Below, in pieces: positions 44,224 to 53,454 of a DNA stretch of 64,000 nucleotides; position 1 is the first letter of the stretch, and each line of letters begins with the position of its first letter. A program made the position numbers and the translations under genes. The DNA comes from an uncultured Spirochaetales bacterium (GTDB lineage: Bacteria > Spirochaetota > Spirochaetia > Sphaerochaetales > Sphaerochaetaceae): assembly GCA_934276485.1 (NCBI GenBank), contig CAKQTE010000019.1:1-64000 (forward strand), written 5' to 3'. The notes below the pieces were generated by a model. That model did no database searches. It had not been told where the DNA came from and saw only the letters and a list, made by a program, of their open reading frames with translations.

Positions 44224-45060
44224 GTGTTTGAGGTTTTTGCGCAACTAAGTGCAGTTGATTACTTAAGGATTTTAGCAGAGATAGCTATATTGACCTTTGC
44301 AATATATAGGCTGTATATGGCGATTTCTGACACAAAAGCAACGCAAGTTCTTGGAATTATCATGGTAATTGGCTTTATATTCTTTTTGAGTGAGGCACTC
44401 CAGTTGGAGGTAATCATTAAATTGATGAAAGCTCTATTGGTTCCGTTTACCATGATGTTGGTTGTTTTCTACCATCCAGAGCTTAGACGTGCATTCTCCT
44501 CTGCGGCTATAACAAAAAAGAGATTCTTCAGAATGGGCAACCAAAACAGTGGTGAGCAGATAGATTCTATTCTTAACGCATGCAACATTCTTGTTGAAAA
44601 GAAGAGGGGGGCACTGATTGTGTTCCCTAGACATACAGATATAAAGCCTATTCTCGATTCGGGAACAAGACTGAATGCAGACTTGTCTTCTGCTTTGATA
44701 TTGACAATCTTTGACCACGACACACCTCTTCATGATGGTGCGTGTGTTGTCCAAGGGGGGAAGATTACATATGCATCTTGCTATTTGCCTCTTTCCGTAA
44801 ACCACAATGTCAAGGCAACATTTGGAACAAGACATAGAGCTGCATTAGGGCTTACAGAGTCTTCTGATGCAGTTGTAATAATCGTATCTGAGGAAAATGG
44901 AGCTATGTCGCTAGCATATAATGCGAATATCAACTACAACCTAGAGCCAGAGCAGATCAAGGATATCTTGATGAAGCTCCTATCTTACAAGGATGTAACA
45001 ACAACTGAAGTTGACAATGGAGGAAGCCATGAAAGCACAGAACAGAATCAGCAACAGTAG
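44224..45060 (+). CDS. cdaA: Diadenylate cyclase CdaA
   Basis: CdaA makes c-di-AMP from two ATP. Three membrane segments (residues 10-95) precede the DAC domain, with the DGA motif in LHDGACVVQGG and the RHR motif in GTRHRAALGL. Length 278 matches the CdaA type. Start is GTG 44224. The YbbR-domain gene begins inside its end, the conserved cdaA-cdaR pairing in Firmicutes and also seen here. c-di-AMP controls potassium and osmotic balance in many bacteria. Confidence 0.95.
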   Translation: MFEVFAQLSAVDYLRILAEIAILTFAIYRLYMAISDTKATQVLGIIMVIGFIFFLSEALQLEVIIKLMKALLVPFTMMLVVFYHPELRRAFSSAAITKKRFFRMGNQNSGEQIDSILNACNILVEKKRGALIVFPRHTDIKPILDSGTRLNADLSSALILTIFDHDTPLHDGACVVQGGKITYASCYLPLSVNHNVKATFGTRHRAALGLTESSDAVVIIVSEENGAMSLAYNANINYNLEPEQIKDILMKLLSYKDVTTTEVDNGGSHESTEQNQQQ

Positions 45061-45448
45061 AATCCTTGGTAACTGGGTTGCAAAGATACTTTCATTCTTG
45101 CTAGCAGTCTTCATTGTAATGGCTGTAAGGTTTCTGAATGTAACAGATAGAGTTGTGCATATTCCGCTTGATGTCAGGTTTGCAGAAGAATCACAATACA
45201 CTCCGGTATCTCTTGTGCCAGATACCATTGATGTCGTGATCACAGGCGATGACGCTGTTGTATATCTAATAGATCCTGCTAGAATCAAGGCTTATGCAGA
45301 TTTTTCAAATGTAACAAGCGAGGGTATTGTCAGAGCTCCTGTTACATTGGTCTACGATCAGGACATCTACACAGAAAACAGTCTCACAGTCCAAGCTCGT
45401 CCTTCATCCGTAAGAATACTTTTTGAGAAGATGGAGAGCAGCAATTGA
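45029..45448 (+). CDS. YbbR-domain protein (short CdaR-like regulator of CdaA)
   Basis: One N-terminal membrane anchor (KILSFLLAVFIVMAVRFL) is followed by a single YbbR repeat (VVHIPLDVRFAEESQYTPVS; PDTIDVVITGDDAVV). Firmicute CdaR has several repeats; this 139-residue form has one. It should sit in the inner membrane, with the YbbR part outside the cytoplasm, next to CdaA. ATG 45029 has GGAGG five bases upstream. It overlaps cdaA by 32 nt and acpS by 4 nt. Confidence 0.85.
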   Translation: MKAQNRISNSRILGNWVAKILSFLLAVFIVMAVRFLNVTDRVVHIPLDVRFAEESQYTPVSLVPDTIDVVITGDDAVVYLIDPARIKAYADFSNVTSEGIVRAPVTLVYDQDIYTENSLTVQARPSSVRILFEKMESSN

Positions 45449-45798
45449 TTGTAGGTATCGGAGTCGATATTGCAGATAATGCTCGCTTTGAATCCCTGGA
45501 CGAGGGATTCCTGAAGAGAATATTTACTCCTCTTGAAATATCTGAAGGCGAAATGAGAGCTAAAAAAGGCGAGTTCTTTGCATCTCGCTTTGCATCCAAG
45601 GAAGCTTTTAGCAAAGCACTTGGAACAGGGCTTGTTGGAATATCGCCAAGAGAAATAGAAATAATCGAAGATGAAAAAGGAAAGCCTTCCATTAGATTGC
45701 TGAAGGCTCTTGATAAAGAATATAAAATACATCTTTCTCTTTCCCATGAGAAGGAAATGTCAATTGCAATGGTGGTTATAGAGGATGGCAAGAACTGA
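45445..45798 (+). CDS. acpS: Holo-[acyl-carrier-protein] synthase
   Basis: AcpS transfers the 4'-phosphopantetheine arm from CoA to acyl carrier protein. IVGIGVDIADNARFE holds the metal-binding Asp, and FFASRFASKEAFSKALGTGL is the signature helix with the conserved Glu and Lys. HLSLSHEKEMSIAMVVIE closes the family pattern. Length 117 is normal. Start is TTG 45445, with GGAG eight bases upstream, overlapping the stop of the YbbR gene. Confidence 0.94.
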   Translation: MIVGIGVDIADNARFESLDEGFLKRIFTPLEISEGEMRAKKGEFFASRFASKEAFSKALGTGLVGISPREIEIIEDEKGKPSIRLLKALDKEYKIHLSLSHEKEMSIAMVVIEDGKN

Positions 45799-46627
45799 TT
45801 GGAACAGACCCGAAGTGGAACCTGTAGCAGAAGGCTATAGAAGAATAAAGCTTACGATCAGTTATGATGGAAGCCTCTTTCATGGCTGGCAAGAGCAGAA
45901 CAATGCGCATTCTGTGCAACAAACCATTGCAGATCTACTTAAACGAGTTACCAAAGAAGATACTGTCCTACTAGGCTCAGGACGCACTGACGCAGGGGTG
46001 CATGCATTAGGGCAGGTTGCTCATTTTGATACCAAAAGTCAAATTGATGCAGAGAAATTTGCAACAATCCTTAACTCTCAATTAGATAAATCAATAAGGA
46101 TCATCTCTTCTGAGGATGCTCCTGCTGGTTTTCATGCTCGCTATACAACGATGGCTCGCGAATATTGGTACTACATCAAGAGAATGGACGAGATGCTTGC
46201 CTTTGACGATAAGCGTTATGCATTCTATAAGCGTCTTCCAAGTCTGGAGACATTGAATGGATATGCATCCATTTTATTTGGAACTCACGACTTTACAACA
46301 TTTGCATCCTCTAGAGACCTATGTCCATCAAAGTGGAGGGATGTATACGTATCAGAGTGGGAAGAGGTTACAGACCAATATGGATGCAAGGCCTTGCGAT
46401 ATAAAGTATGTGGAAATGCTTTTTTATATCATCAAGTCAGAAGTATGGTTGGAACAATGGTCGAATGTGGGCTATTAGGATATACAGATCAAGAGTTCAA
46501 GGCTATTTTGGACTCCAAGGATAGATCCAAGGCTTTAAGAACAGCTCCTGCTGATGGGTTGTACCTTGCGCGCATCAGCTATGACGAGAATGAATATATG
46601 TGGTTTGAGGAACAATATGGTAGATAA
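45785..46627 (+). CDS. truA: tRNA pseudouridine synthase A (TruA)
   Basis: TruA makes pseudouridine at positions 38-40 of the tRNA anticodon arm. ISYDGSLFHGWQEQ and GSGRTDAGVHALGQVAHFD carry the catalytic Asp, FHARYTTMAREYWYYI and NAFLYHQVRSMVGTM are the other family blocks. Length 280 is slightly long because of an N-terminal tail. It overlaps acpS by 14 nt and the next gene by 11 nt. Confidence 0.95.
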   Translation: MARTDWNRPEVEPVAEGYRRIKLTISYDGSLFHGWQEQNNAHSVQQTIADLLKRVTKEDTVLLGSGRTDAGVHALGQVAHFDTKSQIDAEKFATILNSQLDKSIRIISSEDAPAGFHARYTTMAREYWYYIKRMDEMLAFDDKRYAFYKRLPSLETLNGYASILFGTHDFTTFASSRDLCPSKWRDVYVSEWEEVTDQYGCKALRYKVCGNAFLYHQVRSMVGTMVECGLLGYTDQEFKAILDSKDRSKALRTAPADGLYLARISYDENEYMWFEEQYGR

Positions 46628-47273
46628 TACAGCACTTGAATATTTTCTTTCTTTGTTGGATGAAGGTGAGAGAATTCTTTCCTCAGACCCACTTTGCGAA
46701 AAGCATACAATGCTTTCATATACTCTCAAGGAAAAAGAAGAAAAGCCAGTAGAAGATATAAAGGTTGATGAAAGCTTCTCTGTAAACGAATGCAGAGCCT
46801 GTCATGCGTGGGTAAATAGAGTGCAATTTGTTCCTGCAAAGGAAAGCTCAGAGTGCAAAGTCATGTGTATAATATCTTCACCTAAGATCAACAGGCTTCT
46901 AACTCCTAAGGGCGAGATGTTCTTTCTTAAGTGGTTCCAGGGTATTGGGCTCGATATCTCAAACGTCGCACTGACTACTCTTGTTAAGTGTCCACTTAAA
47001 AGCTTTAGCGCACTAGAGGCAAATGCTTGTAAGGGATTCTTGAAAGAGGAGATGACAAGAATGAAGCCTGAGAGACTTCTTCTATTAGGAGAGGATGTTG
47101 CTCACTATATGCTTAGACGCAATGACTCGATGAATGAGATGAGAGGCAGAAAATACAAGATCAACAATATTCCTACATTTGTGTCTTACTCTCCAGATGA
47201 ATTTGTTGAGCATTACAACGAGCTAAGAGCTCCTGTTTGGCAAGATTTGTTGTTCTTGAAGGAAAATCTTTGA
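46617..47273 (+). CDS. Family-4/5 UDG-like Fe-S protein, catalytic motifs lost
   Basis: The four [4Fe-4S] ligands of family-4 uracil-DNA glycosylases can be placed: ECRACHAWVNRVQFVP (two Cys), TTLVKCPLKSFS and NACKGFLKEE. GEMFFLKWFQGIGLDIS also aligns with the GELL..LL..iGL segment. But motif A (GExPGxxED) is replaced by CIISSPKINRLLTPK, and the HPS-type loop near the end reads VSYSPDEF without the His. It is therefore probably not an active glycosylase. ATG 46617 has GAGGA five bases upstream; it overlaps truA and abuts priA by TGATG. Confidence 0.75.
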   Translation: MVDNTALEYFLSLLDEGERILSSDPLCEKHTMLSYTLKEKEEKPVEDIKVDESFSVNECRACHAWVNRVQFVPAKESSECKVMCIISSPKINRLLTPKGEMFFLKWFQGIGLDISNVALTTLVKCPLKSFSALEANACKGFLKEEMTRMKPERLLLLGEDVAHYMLRRNDSMNEMRGRKYKINNIPTFVSYSPDEFVEHYNELRAPVWQDLLFLKENL

Positions 47274-49228
47274 TGTATGCATCCATTGCTGTTCCACTTC
47301 CTTTCAATGCTATTTATACATACAAAATTCCTCCTGAATTAGAGGATAAGGTATTCTTTGGAGTTCGCGTTATCGTTCCAGTTGGCTCTAGAGATCTTAC
47401 TGGTTTTGTACTGGATGTATCAGATAGCACCGAGGGGAATTACAAGATCAAACCAATTAAGCGTGTTATCGATAAAGAAGCTGTATTCAACGAAGATCAA
47501 GTCGATCTTGCAAAATGGCTTGGCGCTATGTATTTTTCATCAATTGGCGAAAACCTAGCGATGATGATTCCTTCTGGCAAGCGAGAAAGCGAAGTGTCGA
47601 GTTTCTTCTCAGCTGTAAGCTTCAAGCCAATAGAGAAATTGACAGATGATCAAGAGAAAGCCTTAACACGCTTAAGGGATCGACCGGAAGATACTTTCTA
47701 CATCTATGGCGTAACTGGATCTGGAAAGAGCGAGGTGTATCTAAGACGCATAGAGGATGTGATCAAGGAAGGAAAACAAGCTTTGTACCTAGTGCCAGAG
47801 ATCACCCTTACGCATCAACTATCTGAAGATGTTTCAGAGCGCTTCAAGGGACGTGTTGCGATATTGCATTCAGCTCTTACTCCATCACAGCGTTTGAAAT
47901 ATTGGCATCAAATCAAAGATGGAAGTGTTGATCTGATTATCGGAGCCAGAAGCAGTGTTTTTGCGCCATTCAAGAATCTTGGACTGATTGTAATAGATGA
48001 AGAGCATGACTCAAGCTATAAATCTGGCTCATCACCGCGATATCATGCAAGGCAAGTTGCACAATATAGAGCTGCGAAAGCAAAAGCACAGCTTATTATG
48101 GGTTCTGCAACTCCATCTCTAGAGGCTTGGCGCTTGGTCCTTGAGCAAAAGATTCGATCTATCGAGATGCCTAATCGTATTGGAGAAGGGCATTTTCCAC
48201 GGATAAAGGTTGTTAATTGCCTAAGAGAAAAGAGAAATATAAGCCAGGAGCTTGAGAGTGCAATAAGGGATACCCTTCAACAAAAGAAAGGTGTATTGTT
48301 GTTTCTCAATCGTCGTGGCTATAGCTACAACTACGTCTGTTCTAGCTGTGGACATGTAATTACATGCCCAAATTGCTCTGTGTCGATGACATATCACAAG
48401 AAAGACAAACGCTTGGTGTGTCATACCTGTGGACACTCAGAGCCTTTGGTCAAGATTTGTCCTGAGTGCGGGGCTGTTGATTTACATCCCCGTGGATTTG
48501 GAACGGAGAACGTTGAGCAGGAAGTGATGAACCTCTTTCCTTCTGCGCGCGTTGCTCGCTTGGATACGGATGTTGTTAGTGGGGACAAGAAAAAGAGCCA
48601 GAAGATAATCGATGATTTCAAATCTGGGGAGATAGATATTCTTCTTGGTACGCAGATGATTGCAAAAGGCTTGAATTTCCCACTCGTGTCTTTAGTTGGA
48701 ATCATAAACGCAGATTCCTCGCTCTCTCTTCCAGACTTTAGATCTGCTGAGAGGACATTCTCGCTACTACAACAGGTATCTGGAAGAGTAGGACGCTACA
48801 GAGATGATGGACTCGTGATCATTCAAACAACACAGGCGAACAATCCTGCAATTGAGTGCGCTGCAGATAATGATCTTGAGCGATTCTATCGCTTGGAACT
48901 AGCTGAGAGAAAAATCACTTTGTTTCCTCCATATTCCCGTCTGATCAATTTGACGATCAGGGGTAGAAACGAAAAGAAGGTGCAAAAGAATATAACAGAG
49001 CTTGAGAAGATGGCATTCTCACTAGAGGAAAAATATCCCGAAGTCGAAATCTTCTCATCAAGCCCTTGTGCAATTGAGCGCCAAGCATTGAACTATCGCT
49101 ATCATATTCTTCTAAGGTGCACAAAACCCTCCCAGCTTTTGGCATTTACGCATGAGCTTTATGCAAGCTTCAAGCTTGATTCTGCACTCTACCTTGAGAT
49201 AGATGTTGATCCGATGGTAATCCTATAA
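47273..49228 (+). CDS. priA: Primosomal replication-restart helicase PriA
   Basis: PriA reloads the replicative helicase at stalled forks. Walker A is GVTGSGKSEVYLRR, the DEAH-type box is VIDEEHDSSYK, and eight zinc-binding Cys lie in CSSCGHVITCPNCS and CHTCGH...CPECG. IGARSSVFAPF and GTQMIAKGLNFP are further helicase motifs. The N-terminal 3'-DNA-binding part is shorter than in E. coli. ATG 47273 overlaps the previous stop and gives the family start (SIAVPLPFNAIYTY). Confidence 0.95.
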   Translation: MYASIAVPLPFNAIYTYKIPPELEDKVFFGVRVIVPVGSRDLTGFVLDVSDSTEGNYKIKPIKRVIDKEAVFNEDQVDLAKWLGAMYFSSIGENLAMMIPSGKRESEVSSFFSAVSFKPIEKLTDDQEKALTRLRDRPEDTFYIYGVTGSGKSEVYLRRIEDVIKEGKQALYLVPEITLTHQLSEDVSERFKGRVAILHSALTPSQRLKYWHQIKDGSVDLIIGARSSVFAPFKNLGLIVIDEEHDSSYKSGSSPRYHARQVAQYRAAKAKAQLIMGSATPSLEAWRLVLEQKIRSIEMPNRIGEGHFPRIKVVNCLREKRNISQELESAIRDTLQQKKGVLLFLNRRGYSYNYVCSSCGHVITCPNCSVSMTYHKKDKRLVCHTCGHSEPLVKICPECGAVDLHPRGFGTENVEQEVMNLFPSARVARLDTDVVSGDKKKSQKIIDDFKSGEIDILLGTQMIAKGLNFPLVSLVGIINADSSLSLPDFRSAERTFSLLQQVSGRVGRYRDDGLVIIQTTQANNPAIECAADNDLERFYRLELAERKITLFPPYSRLINLTIRGRNEKKVQKNITELEKMAFSLEEKYPEVEIFSSSPCAIERQALNYRYHILLRCTKPSQLLAFTHELYASFKLDSALYLEIDVDPMVIL

Positions 49229-49281
49229 GAGAAAATGTTGTTTTATATCGATTTAGGATATCGGTTTTAATTTCTTCTTTG

Positions 49282-49290
49282 TGCTATTAT
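49282..49290 (+). promoter_or_regulatory. Extended -10 of the DUF3842 gene, leaderless type
   Basis: TGC followed by TATTAT (49285-49290) lies eight bases before ATG 49299. Confidence 0.45.
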
Positions 49291-49298
49291 CTCAACAT

Positions 49299-49709
49299 AT
49301 GGATATTTTGGTAATAGATGGACAAGGCGGAGGAATGGGCAAGCAGATCATATCCGAGCTTAAGAATCAATATAAGGATGTGAATATCATTGCTGTTGGA
49401 ACAAATAGCAATGCAACAAGTGCTATGCTTAAATCAGGCGCAGACAAAAGCGCAACTGGCGAGAATCCTGTTGTCGTTTGCTCTCGTTCTGCAGATATTA
49501 TAATTGGACCAATTGGAATCGTAATTGCAGATTCCATGTTGGGAGAAGTTACAGAGAAGATGGCTTTAAGCGTTGCAAGAAGCAATGCTCATAGAATCCT
49601 TGTTCCTGTTAGCCATTGTGACAATAATGTTGTTGGTGTTGACAACCTAACAATGAAAGAACTGGTTGCAGCCGCAGTCAAGAAAGTTGGCGAGCTACTG
49701 GATAAATAG
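49299..49709 (+). CDS. DUF3842 protein
   Basis: A small Rossmann-like protein: IDGQGGGMGKQIISEL at residues 5-20 resembles a dinucleotide-binding start, and IIGPIGIVIADSMLGEVTEK is a conserved family block. The family occurs in spirochaetes and clostridia and its function is not known. Length 137 is normal. I choose ATG 49299 over 49281 because only it gives the family start and fits the -10 spacing. def follows after 28 bp. Confidence 0.82.
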   Translation: MDILVIDGQGGGMGKQIISELKNQYKDVNIIAVGTNSNATSAMLKSGADKSATGENPVVVCSRSADIIIGPIGIVIADSMLGEVTEKMALSVARSNAHRILVPVSHCDNNVVGVDNLTMKELVAAAVKKVGELLDK

Positions 49710-49737
49710 AATAATAATTTTAGGGAGATATATTCTT

Positions 49738-50250
49738 ATGTTAGATATCTGTATGTTGGGTGATGATGTTTTGAGAGAGAAATGCAAGCCTATCACAAAA
49801 TTCGATTCAGCTTTGAAAATGCTTGTCGATGCCATGATCGATACTCTTGGTGAGGCACAGGGCGTAGGACTTGCAGGTCCTCAGGTAGGAGTTAGCAACA
49901 GGCTCTTTGTCGTAAAGCTTCCTGATCAGGCTCCAGTTGCATTCATTAACCCTGAGATCATTCAGACAAGTGTAGAAACAGGTCCATATGAAGAAGGATG
50001 CCTATCCATTCCTGGCTTATATCATGAAGTGATCAGACCACTAGAAGTTTCTGTACAGGCTCAGGATGTTAATGGAAAACCATTTACAGTAAATGCTACA
50101 GGTTTGCTAGCTCGCGTCATCCAGCATGAGAACGACCACTTGAATGGAAAGCTATATATCGATCATCTTGATCCAAAGGAAAAGGAGAAGATGATTCACC
50201 TATACGAGAAGAAGAATTCAAGCAAGAAAAGAAGATTCAAGAGAGTCTGA
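49738..50250 (+). CDS. def: Peptide deformylase
   Basis: Def removes the formyl group from nascent proteins using a metal held by EGCLSIPG (Cys) and QHENDHLNG (two His and the catalytic Glu). GVGLAGPQVGVS is the third conserved motif. Length is 170 residues. AGGGAG lies ten bases before ATG 49738. It pairs functionally with fmt next door, though a terminator separates them. Confidence 0.95.
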   Translation: MLDICMLGDDVLREKCKPITKFDSALKMLVDAMIDTLGEAQGVGLAGPQVGVSNRLFVVKLPDQAPVAFINPEIIQTSVETGPYEEGCLSIPGLYHEVIRPLEVSVQAQDVNGKPFTVNATGLLARVIQHENDHLNGKLYIDHLDPKEKEKMIHLYEKKNSSKKRRFKRV

Positions 50251-50256
50251 ACTATA

Positions 50257-50284
50257 AAAGGATGGGTGCGACTCATCCTTTTTT
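50257..50284 (+). terminator. Terminator between def and fmt
   Basis: AAAGGATGGGT (50257-50267) pairs with ACTCATCCTTT (from 50271) with one G-U, then further T residues. fmt begins only 18 bp later, so it may be partly read through. Confidence 0.75.
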
Positions 50285-50301
50285 AAACCTTAGGAGGGAA
50301 G

Positions 50302-51234
50302 ATGAAAATACTCTATGCTGCTACAGATAATATTGCGCTTCCGCTACTGGAAGCATTACATAAAGAGGGACTCGTAAGAGCAGTTTTCACTGCTCCTGAT
50401 AAGCCGGGAAAGAGAGGTAAGACATTGATTCCTACTCCAATAAAGCAAAGAGCTTTGGAGCTTGGACTGGATGTTTATACTCCCGAGAGCTTAAGAACAG
50501 AGGCTCGTAATCTAGTTAAAACACTGGACGTTGATACTCTTCTTTCTTTTTGCTATGGCAAGATCTTTGGGCCAAGGTTTTTGTCTCTCTTTGATCGAAC
50601 CTTCAACGTACACCCATCAGCACTCCCTAAGTACAGAGGTTGTGCACCTTTGTATGCAACGATTCTGAATCAAGATAGAGAAAGTGCGATTTCACTGCAG
50701 GAAATTGCCCTTGGCGTTGACGAGGGGGATGTGTATGCAACTCTTCCTTTCTCTTTAGATGGCACCGAAACTCAGGAAACGCTTTCCGAGAGAGTAAGTC
50801 AGATGGTTCCAGGGTTTGTGATTCCTGTTTTGAAAGATATTGAAAACAACAAGAAGCAGAAACAAGTAGGAGAAGCTACATACCAGATGTTCATCTCAAA
50901 AGAGGATGGATGCTTGGATTTTAATAAGAGTGCTCGCACATTGCACGCCCAAGTTAGGGCTTGCTACCCATGGCCTAAGGCATATTGCACTCTCTCTTCA
51001 GATAAGCTGATCATTACAAAGGTCTATGGATCTGTTTTTGATGATGTGGAAGAAACTCAAGGAGAAAAGCCCGGAACAGTAGTTTCTCTAGACAAGAAGA
51101 AAGGGTTGAAGATAGCCACTGGTGATGGATACCTATATGTTAAGGGAGTTCTACCTCCAATGAAGAAAGAGATGGATGCTTCAAGCTATGTTAATGGCAA
51201 CAGAGCTATCATAGGTAGCGTTTTGGAGGGCTAG
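50302..51234 (+). CDS. fmt: Methionyl-tRNA formyltransferase
   Basis: Fmt formylates initiator Met-tRNA with 10-formyl-THF. The catalytic loop FNVHPSALPKYRGCAPLY holds Asn and His, and ALGVDEGDVYAT the Asp; the C-terminal OB-fold follows (PGTVVSLDKKKGLKIATGDG). Length 310 is normal. TAGGAGGG lies upstream of the ATG. The stop abuts the start of the patatin autotransporter gene. Confidence 0.95.
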   Translation: MKILYAATDNIALPLLEALHKEGLVRAVFTAPDKPGKRGKTLIPTPIKQRALELGLDVYTPESLRTEARNLVKTLDVDTLLSFCYGKIFGPRFLSLFDRTFNVHPSALPKYRGCAPLYATILNQDRESAISLQEIALGVDEGDVYATLPFSLDGTETQETLSERVSQMVPGFVIPVLKDIENNKKQKQVGEATYQMFISKEDGCLDFNKSARTLHAQVRACYPWPKAYCTLSSDKLIITKVYGSVFDDVEETQGEKPGTVVSLDKKKGLKIATGDGYLYVKGVLPPMKKEMDASSYVNGNRAIIGSVLEG

Positions 51235-53454
51235 ATGACTAAAGCCAGGAAAGCCATTGTCTTATTTGTTTTGTTTGTTTGCTCTTTGTCATCTCTATGT
51301 GCTAAGACAAAGTTTGCTCTTGTTCTTTCAGGAGGTGGCGCAAGAGGGATAGCCCATATTCCAGTTATACAGGAGCTAGAGAAGAGAGGTATTGTTCCGG
51401 ATTTGGTAGTTGGGACAAGTATGGGAGCTCTTGTTGGTGGTTTATATGCCTCCGGTTGGACTGGTGATGAGCTAGAGAATCTTGTCTTGAATAACGATAT
51501 CTTGGGCAAGATGATGATCCTGAACAACAGATCTGGCAAAGGTTCTTTCTTGAGCCCTGATTCGCTATCTGAAGACAATATCGTTCTTATGGAATTTGGC
51601 TCTCAAGGAATTGGGTCTTCAAATGGCGTATTGGACGATCAGACTGTCAATGGATTCTTGAGAGAGAACCTTGTGAAGGTTTTGGATATCAAGGATTTTG
51701 ATGATCTATCGATACCATTTAGGGCAATAGGGACCGATATCACAAACGGCGGTGAGATTGTCTTCGACTCAGGCTCTATGTATACAGCGCTAAGGGCCTC
51801 GATGTCACTTCCAATAGTTTTCCCTCCTGTCAAGCTTGAGAACAATGTCTATGTCATGGATGGAGGATTGGTTAATAACCTTCCTGTGAATATCGCAAAG
51901 AATTGGGGTGCCGATATTATATTGGCAGTCGATGTAAATGATGCTTTGAATACCAATAAGAAAGTCTCTTCCCAAGAGTTGGAAACTCTCTCTGGTTCGA
52001 TCAGTGCTTTCACACGTTCATTGAATATGTCAAATAGTGTTCCTCAATATGAGCTTGCTGATTGGGTGTTGGTTCCAAATGTAAATGACTTTGACACAAT
52101 TGCTTTCAACAAGACAGAAGATATTCTTACTGCAGGCAGGGAGTGTGTCTACGACAATATCGAGGTTTTTGACAAGATTGAACAGCTGACAAAGAGAAGC
52201 AAGAACGAATTTGTCAAATATAGAGATAGAGACGATGTAGTGATATATCAAATAGATAAGGGCAAGGTTGTCGGTTTTGATAAAGAGCTTAGAGCTTTCA
52301 TTGGCGAAAAGTTCGACAAGGAAACAACAGTTAAGTTCGAAGAACTCCTGTTGGATATCAAATACCACAATAGATTCAAGGACATATCGTATGAATTCAA
52401 TGATGGTGTGATCTCTCTTCTTTGCACTGAATACAACACAATGGATGGTGCATTCTCTCTTGGCGCAAGCGGGGCTATGGGGGTTGAATACAATGGAAGC
52501 GACGATCCATTCTTTGTTGTTCTTCCAAAGTTATCTGTTGCAGTTCAATATCATGCAGCGCAGAAAGCCATTATATCTGCAGCTCTTGCCTATCATGATA
52601 CCTTGACTTTGCAATCAAGATTCAGTGTACCAATGTACAAGAACTCATATTACTATGCTGGTTTTGACCTTGATTACCTTAATATGTCTATGATCACGAT
52701 CCCTACAAAGAAAGGGCACTTGGTTAGAAACGATATGGGTGCAAGCATAGTCACAGGTTTCTTTTGGGATCCAGCTCTTAAGTTTGTAGCAAATGTTGCA
52801 GGTGGATTTGATTATGCCCACCTGGTTGGACTATATGATCCAACAGATGAAGGTAGGGAACTTATTCCATATTCAAACTTGGGATATGCATATTTTGTAA
52901 CAAGCTTGAATTACAATTCATTGGATAGAAAGAAAGCAATGAAGAGTGGTGCTAAGTTCGATATCTCACTATCAGTGGGTGCAGACATAGACTTTGAAAA
53001 CAGCAATGATGTTTCTTTTGCATATGACTTCGAATCAAATGGTTCATTCGTCTTTGGTAAGCATAATGATTACTTTAAAGGTGTTCTTGATTTCGAAATT
53101 GATACAATCAGGAGAAACCCATATCTAAGTAAGGCATATAAGGCCACATATGGAGGAGGCATTCCTACTATGGATTACATCTATTCATCATTAGGTGTAA
53201 GGTGCTCGATTCCTGGCACACAATTCTTTATAGATGCATCTCCTTATGTTGAGTTCTTCCAACGCTATGTTGCAAGTAATGATATATACTGGACACAGGA
53301 CAGGAATCTTGTTCCTTTCTCTACATTAAACACTTGGTCTTTGGGCGCTAAGCTCACACTTGGTATGTCAACAGAGGTAGGTACTATATATTTTGATATG
53401 TTCATGGGTGGTTCTGATACCTTTAAGTGTTCTGTTTTGTTAGGATTAAGGTAA
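51235..53454 (+). CDS. Type Vd autotransporter: patatin-like phospholipase plus outer-membrane barrel
   Basis: A signal peptide (IVLFVLFVCSLSSLCAK) is followed by a patatin domain (residues 25-300): oxyanion loop SGGGARG, nucleophile Ser62 in GTSMG and catalytic Asp in VMDGGLVNNLP. A POTRA-like segment near 310-395 and about 340 residues of strand-rich barrel ending in CSVLLGLR complete the PlpD/FplA type Vd layout. The lipase would be exposed on the cell surface, where it could act on host or self phospholipids. The whole is 739 residues. It abuts fmt and overlaps the radical SAM gene by one base. Confidence 0.88.
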   Translation: MTKARKAIVLFVLFVCSLSSLCAKTKFALVLSGGGARGIAHIPVIQELEKRGIVPDLVVGTSMGALVGGLYASGWTGDELENLVLNNDILGKMMILNNRSGKGSFLSPDSLSEDNIVLMEFGSQGIGSSNGVLDDQTVNGFLRENLVKVLDIKDFDDLSIPFRAIGTDITNGGEIVFDSGSMYTALRASMSLPIVFPPVKLENNVYVMDGGLVNNLPVNIAKNWGADIILAVDVNDALNTNKKVSSQELETLSGSISAFTRSLNMSNSVPQYELADWVLVPNVNDFDTIAFNKTEDILTAGRECVYDNIEVFDKIEQLTKRSKNEFVKYRDRDDVVIYQIDKGKVVGFDKELRAFIGEKFDKETTVKFEELLLDIKYHNRFKDISYEFNDGVISLLCTEYNTMDGAFSLGASGAMGVEYNGSDDPFFVVLPKLSVAVQYHAAQKAIISAALAYHDTLTLQSRFSVPMYKNSYYYAGFDLDYLNMSMITIPTKKGHLVRNDMGASIVTGFFWDPALKFVANVAGGFDYAHLVGLYDPTDEGRELIPYSNLGYAYFVTSLNYNSLDRKKAMKSGAKFDISLSVGADIDFENSNDVSFAYDFESNGSFVFGKHNDYFKGVLDFEIDTIRRNPYLSKAYKATYGGGIPTMDYIYSSLGVRCSIPGTQFFIDASPYVEFFQRYVASNDIYWTQDRNLVPFSTLNTWSLGAKLTLGMSTEVGTIYFDMFMGGSDTFKCSVLLGLR

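Noticed and set aside
46617..47273. Functional uracil-DNA glycosylase
   Set aside because: The catalytic GExPG motif and the conserved His are missing, although the cluster Cys remain.
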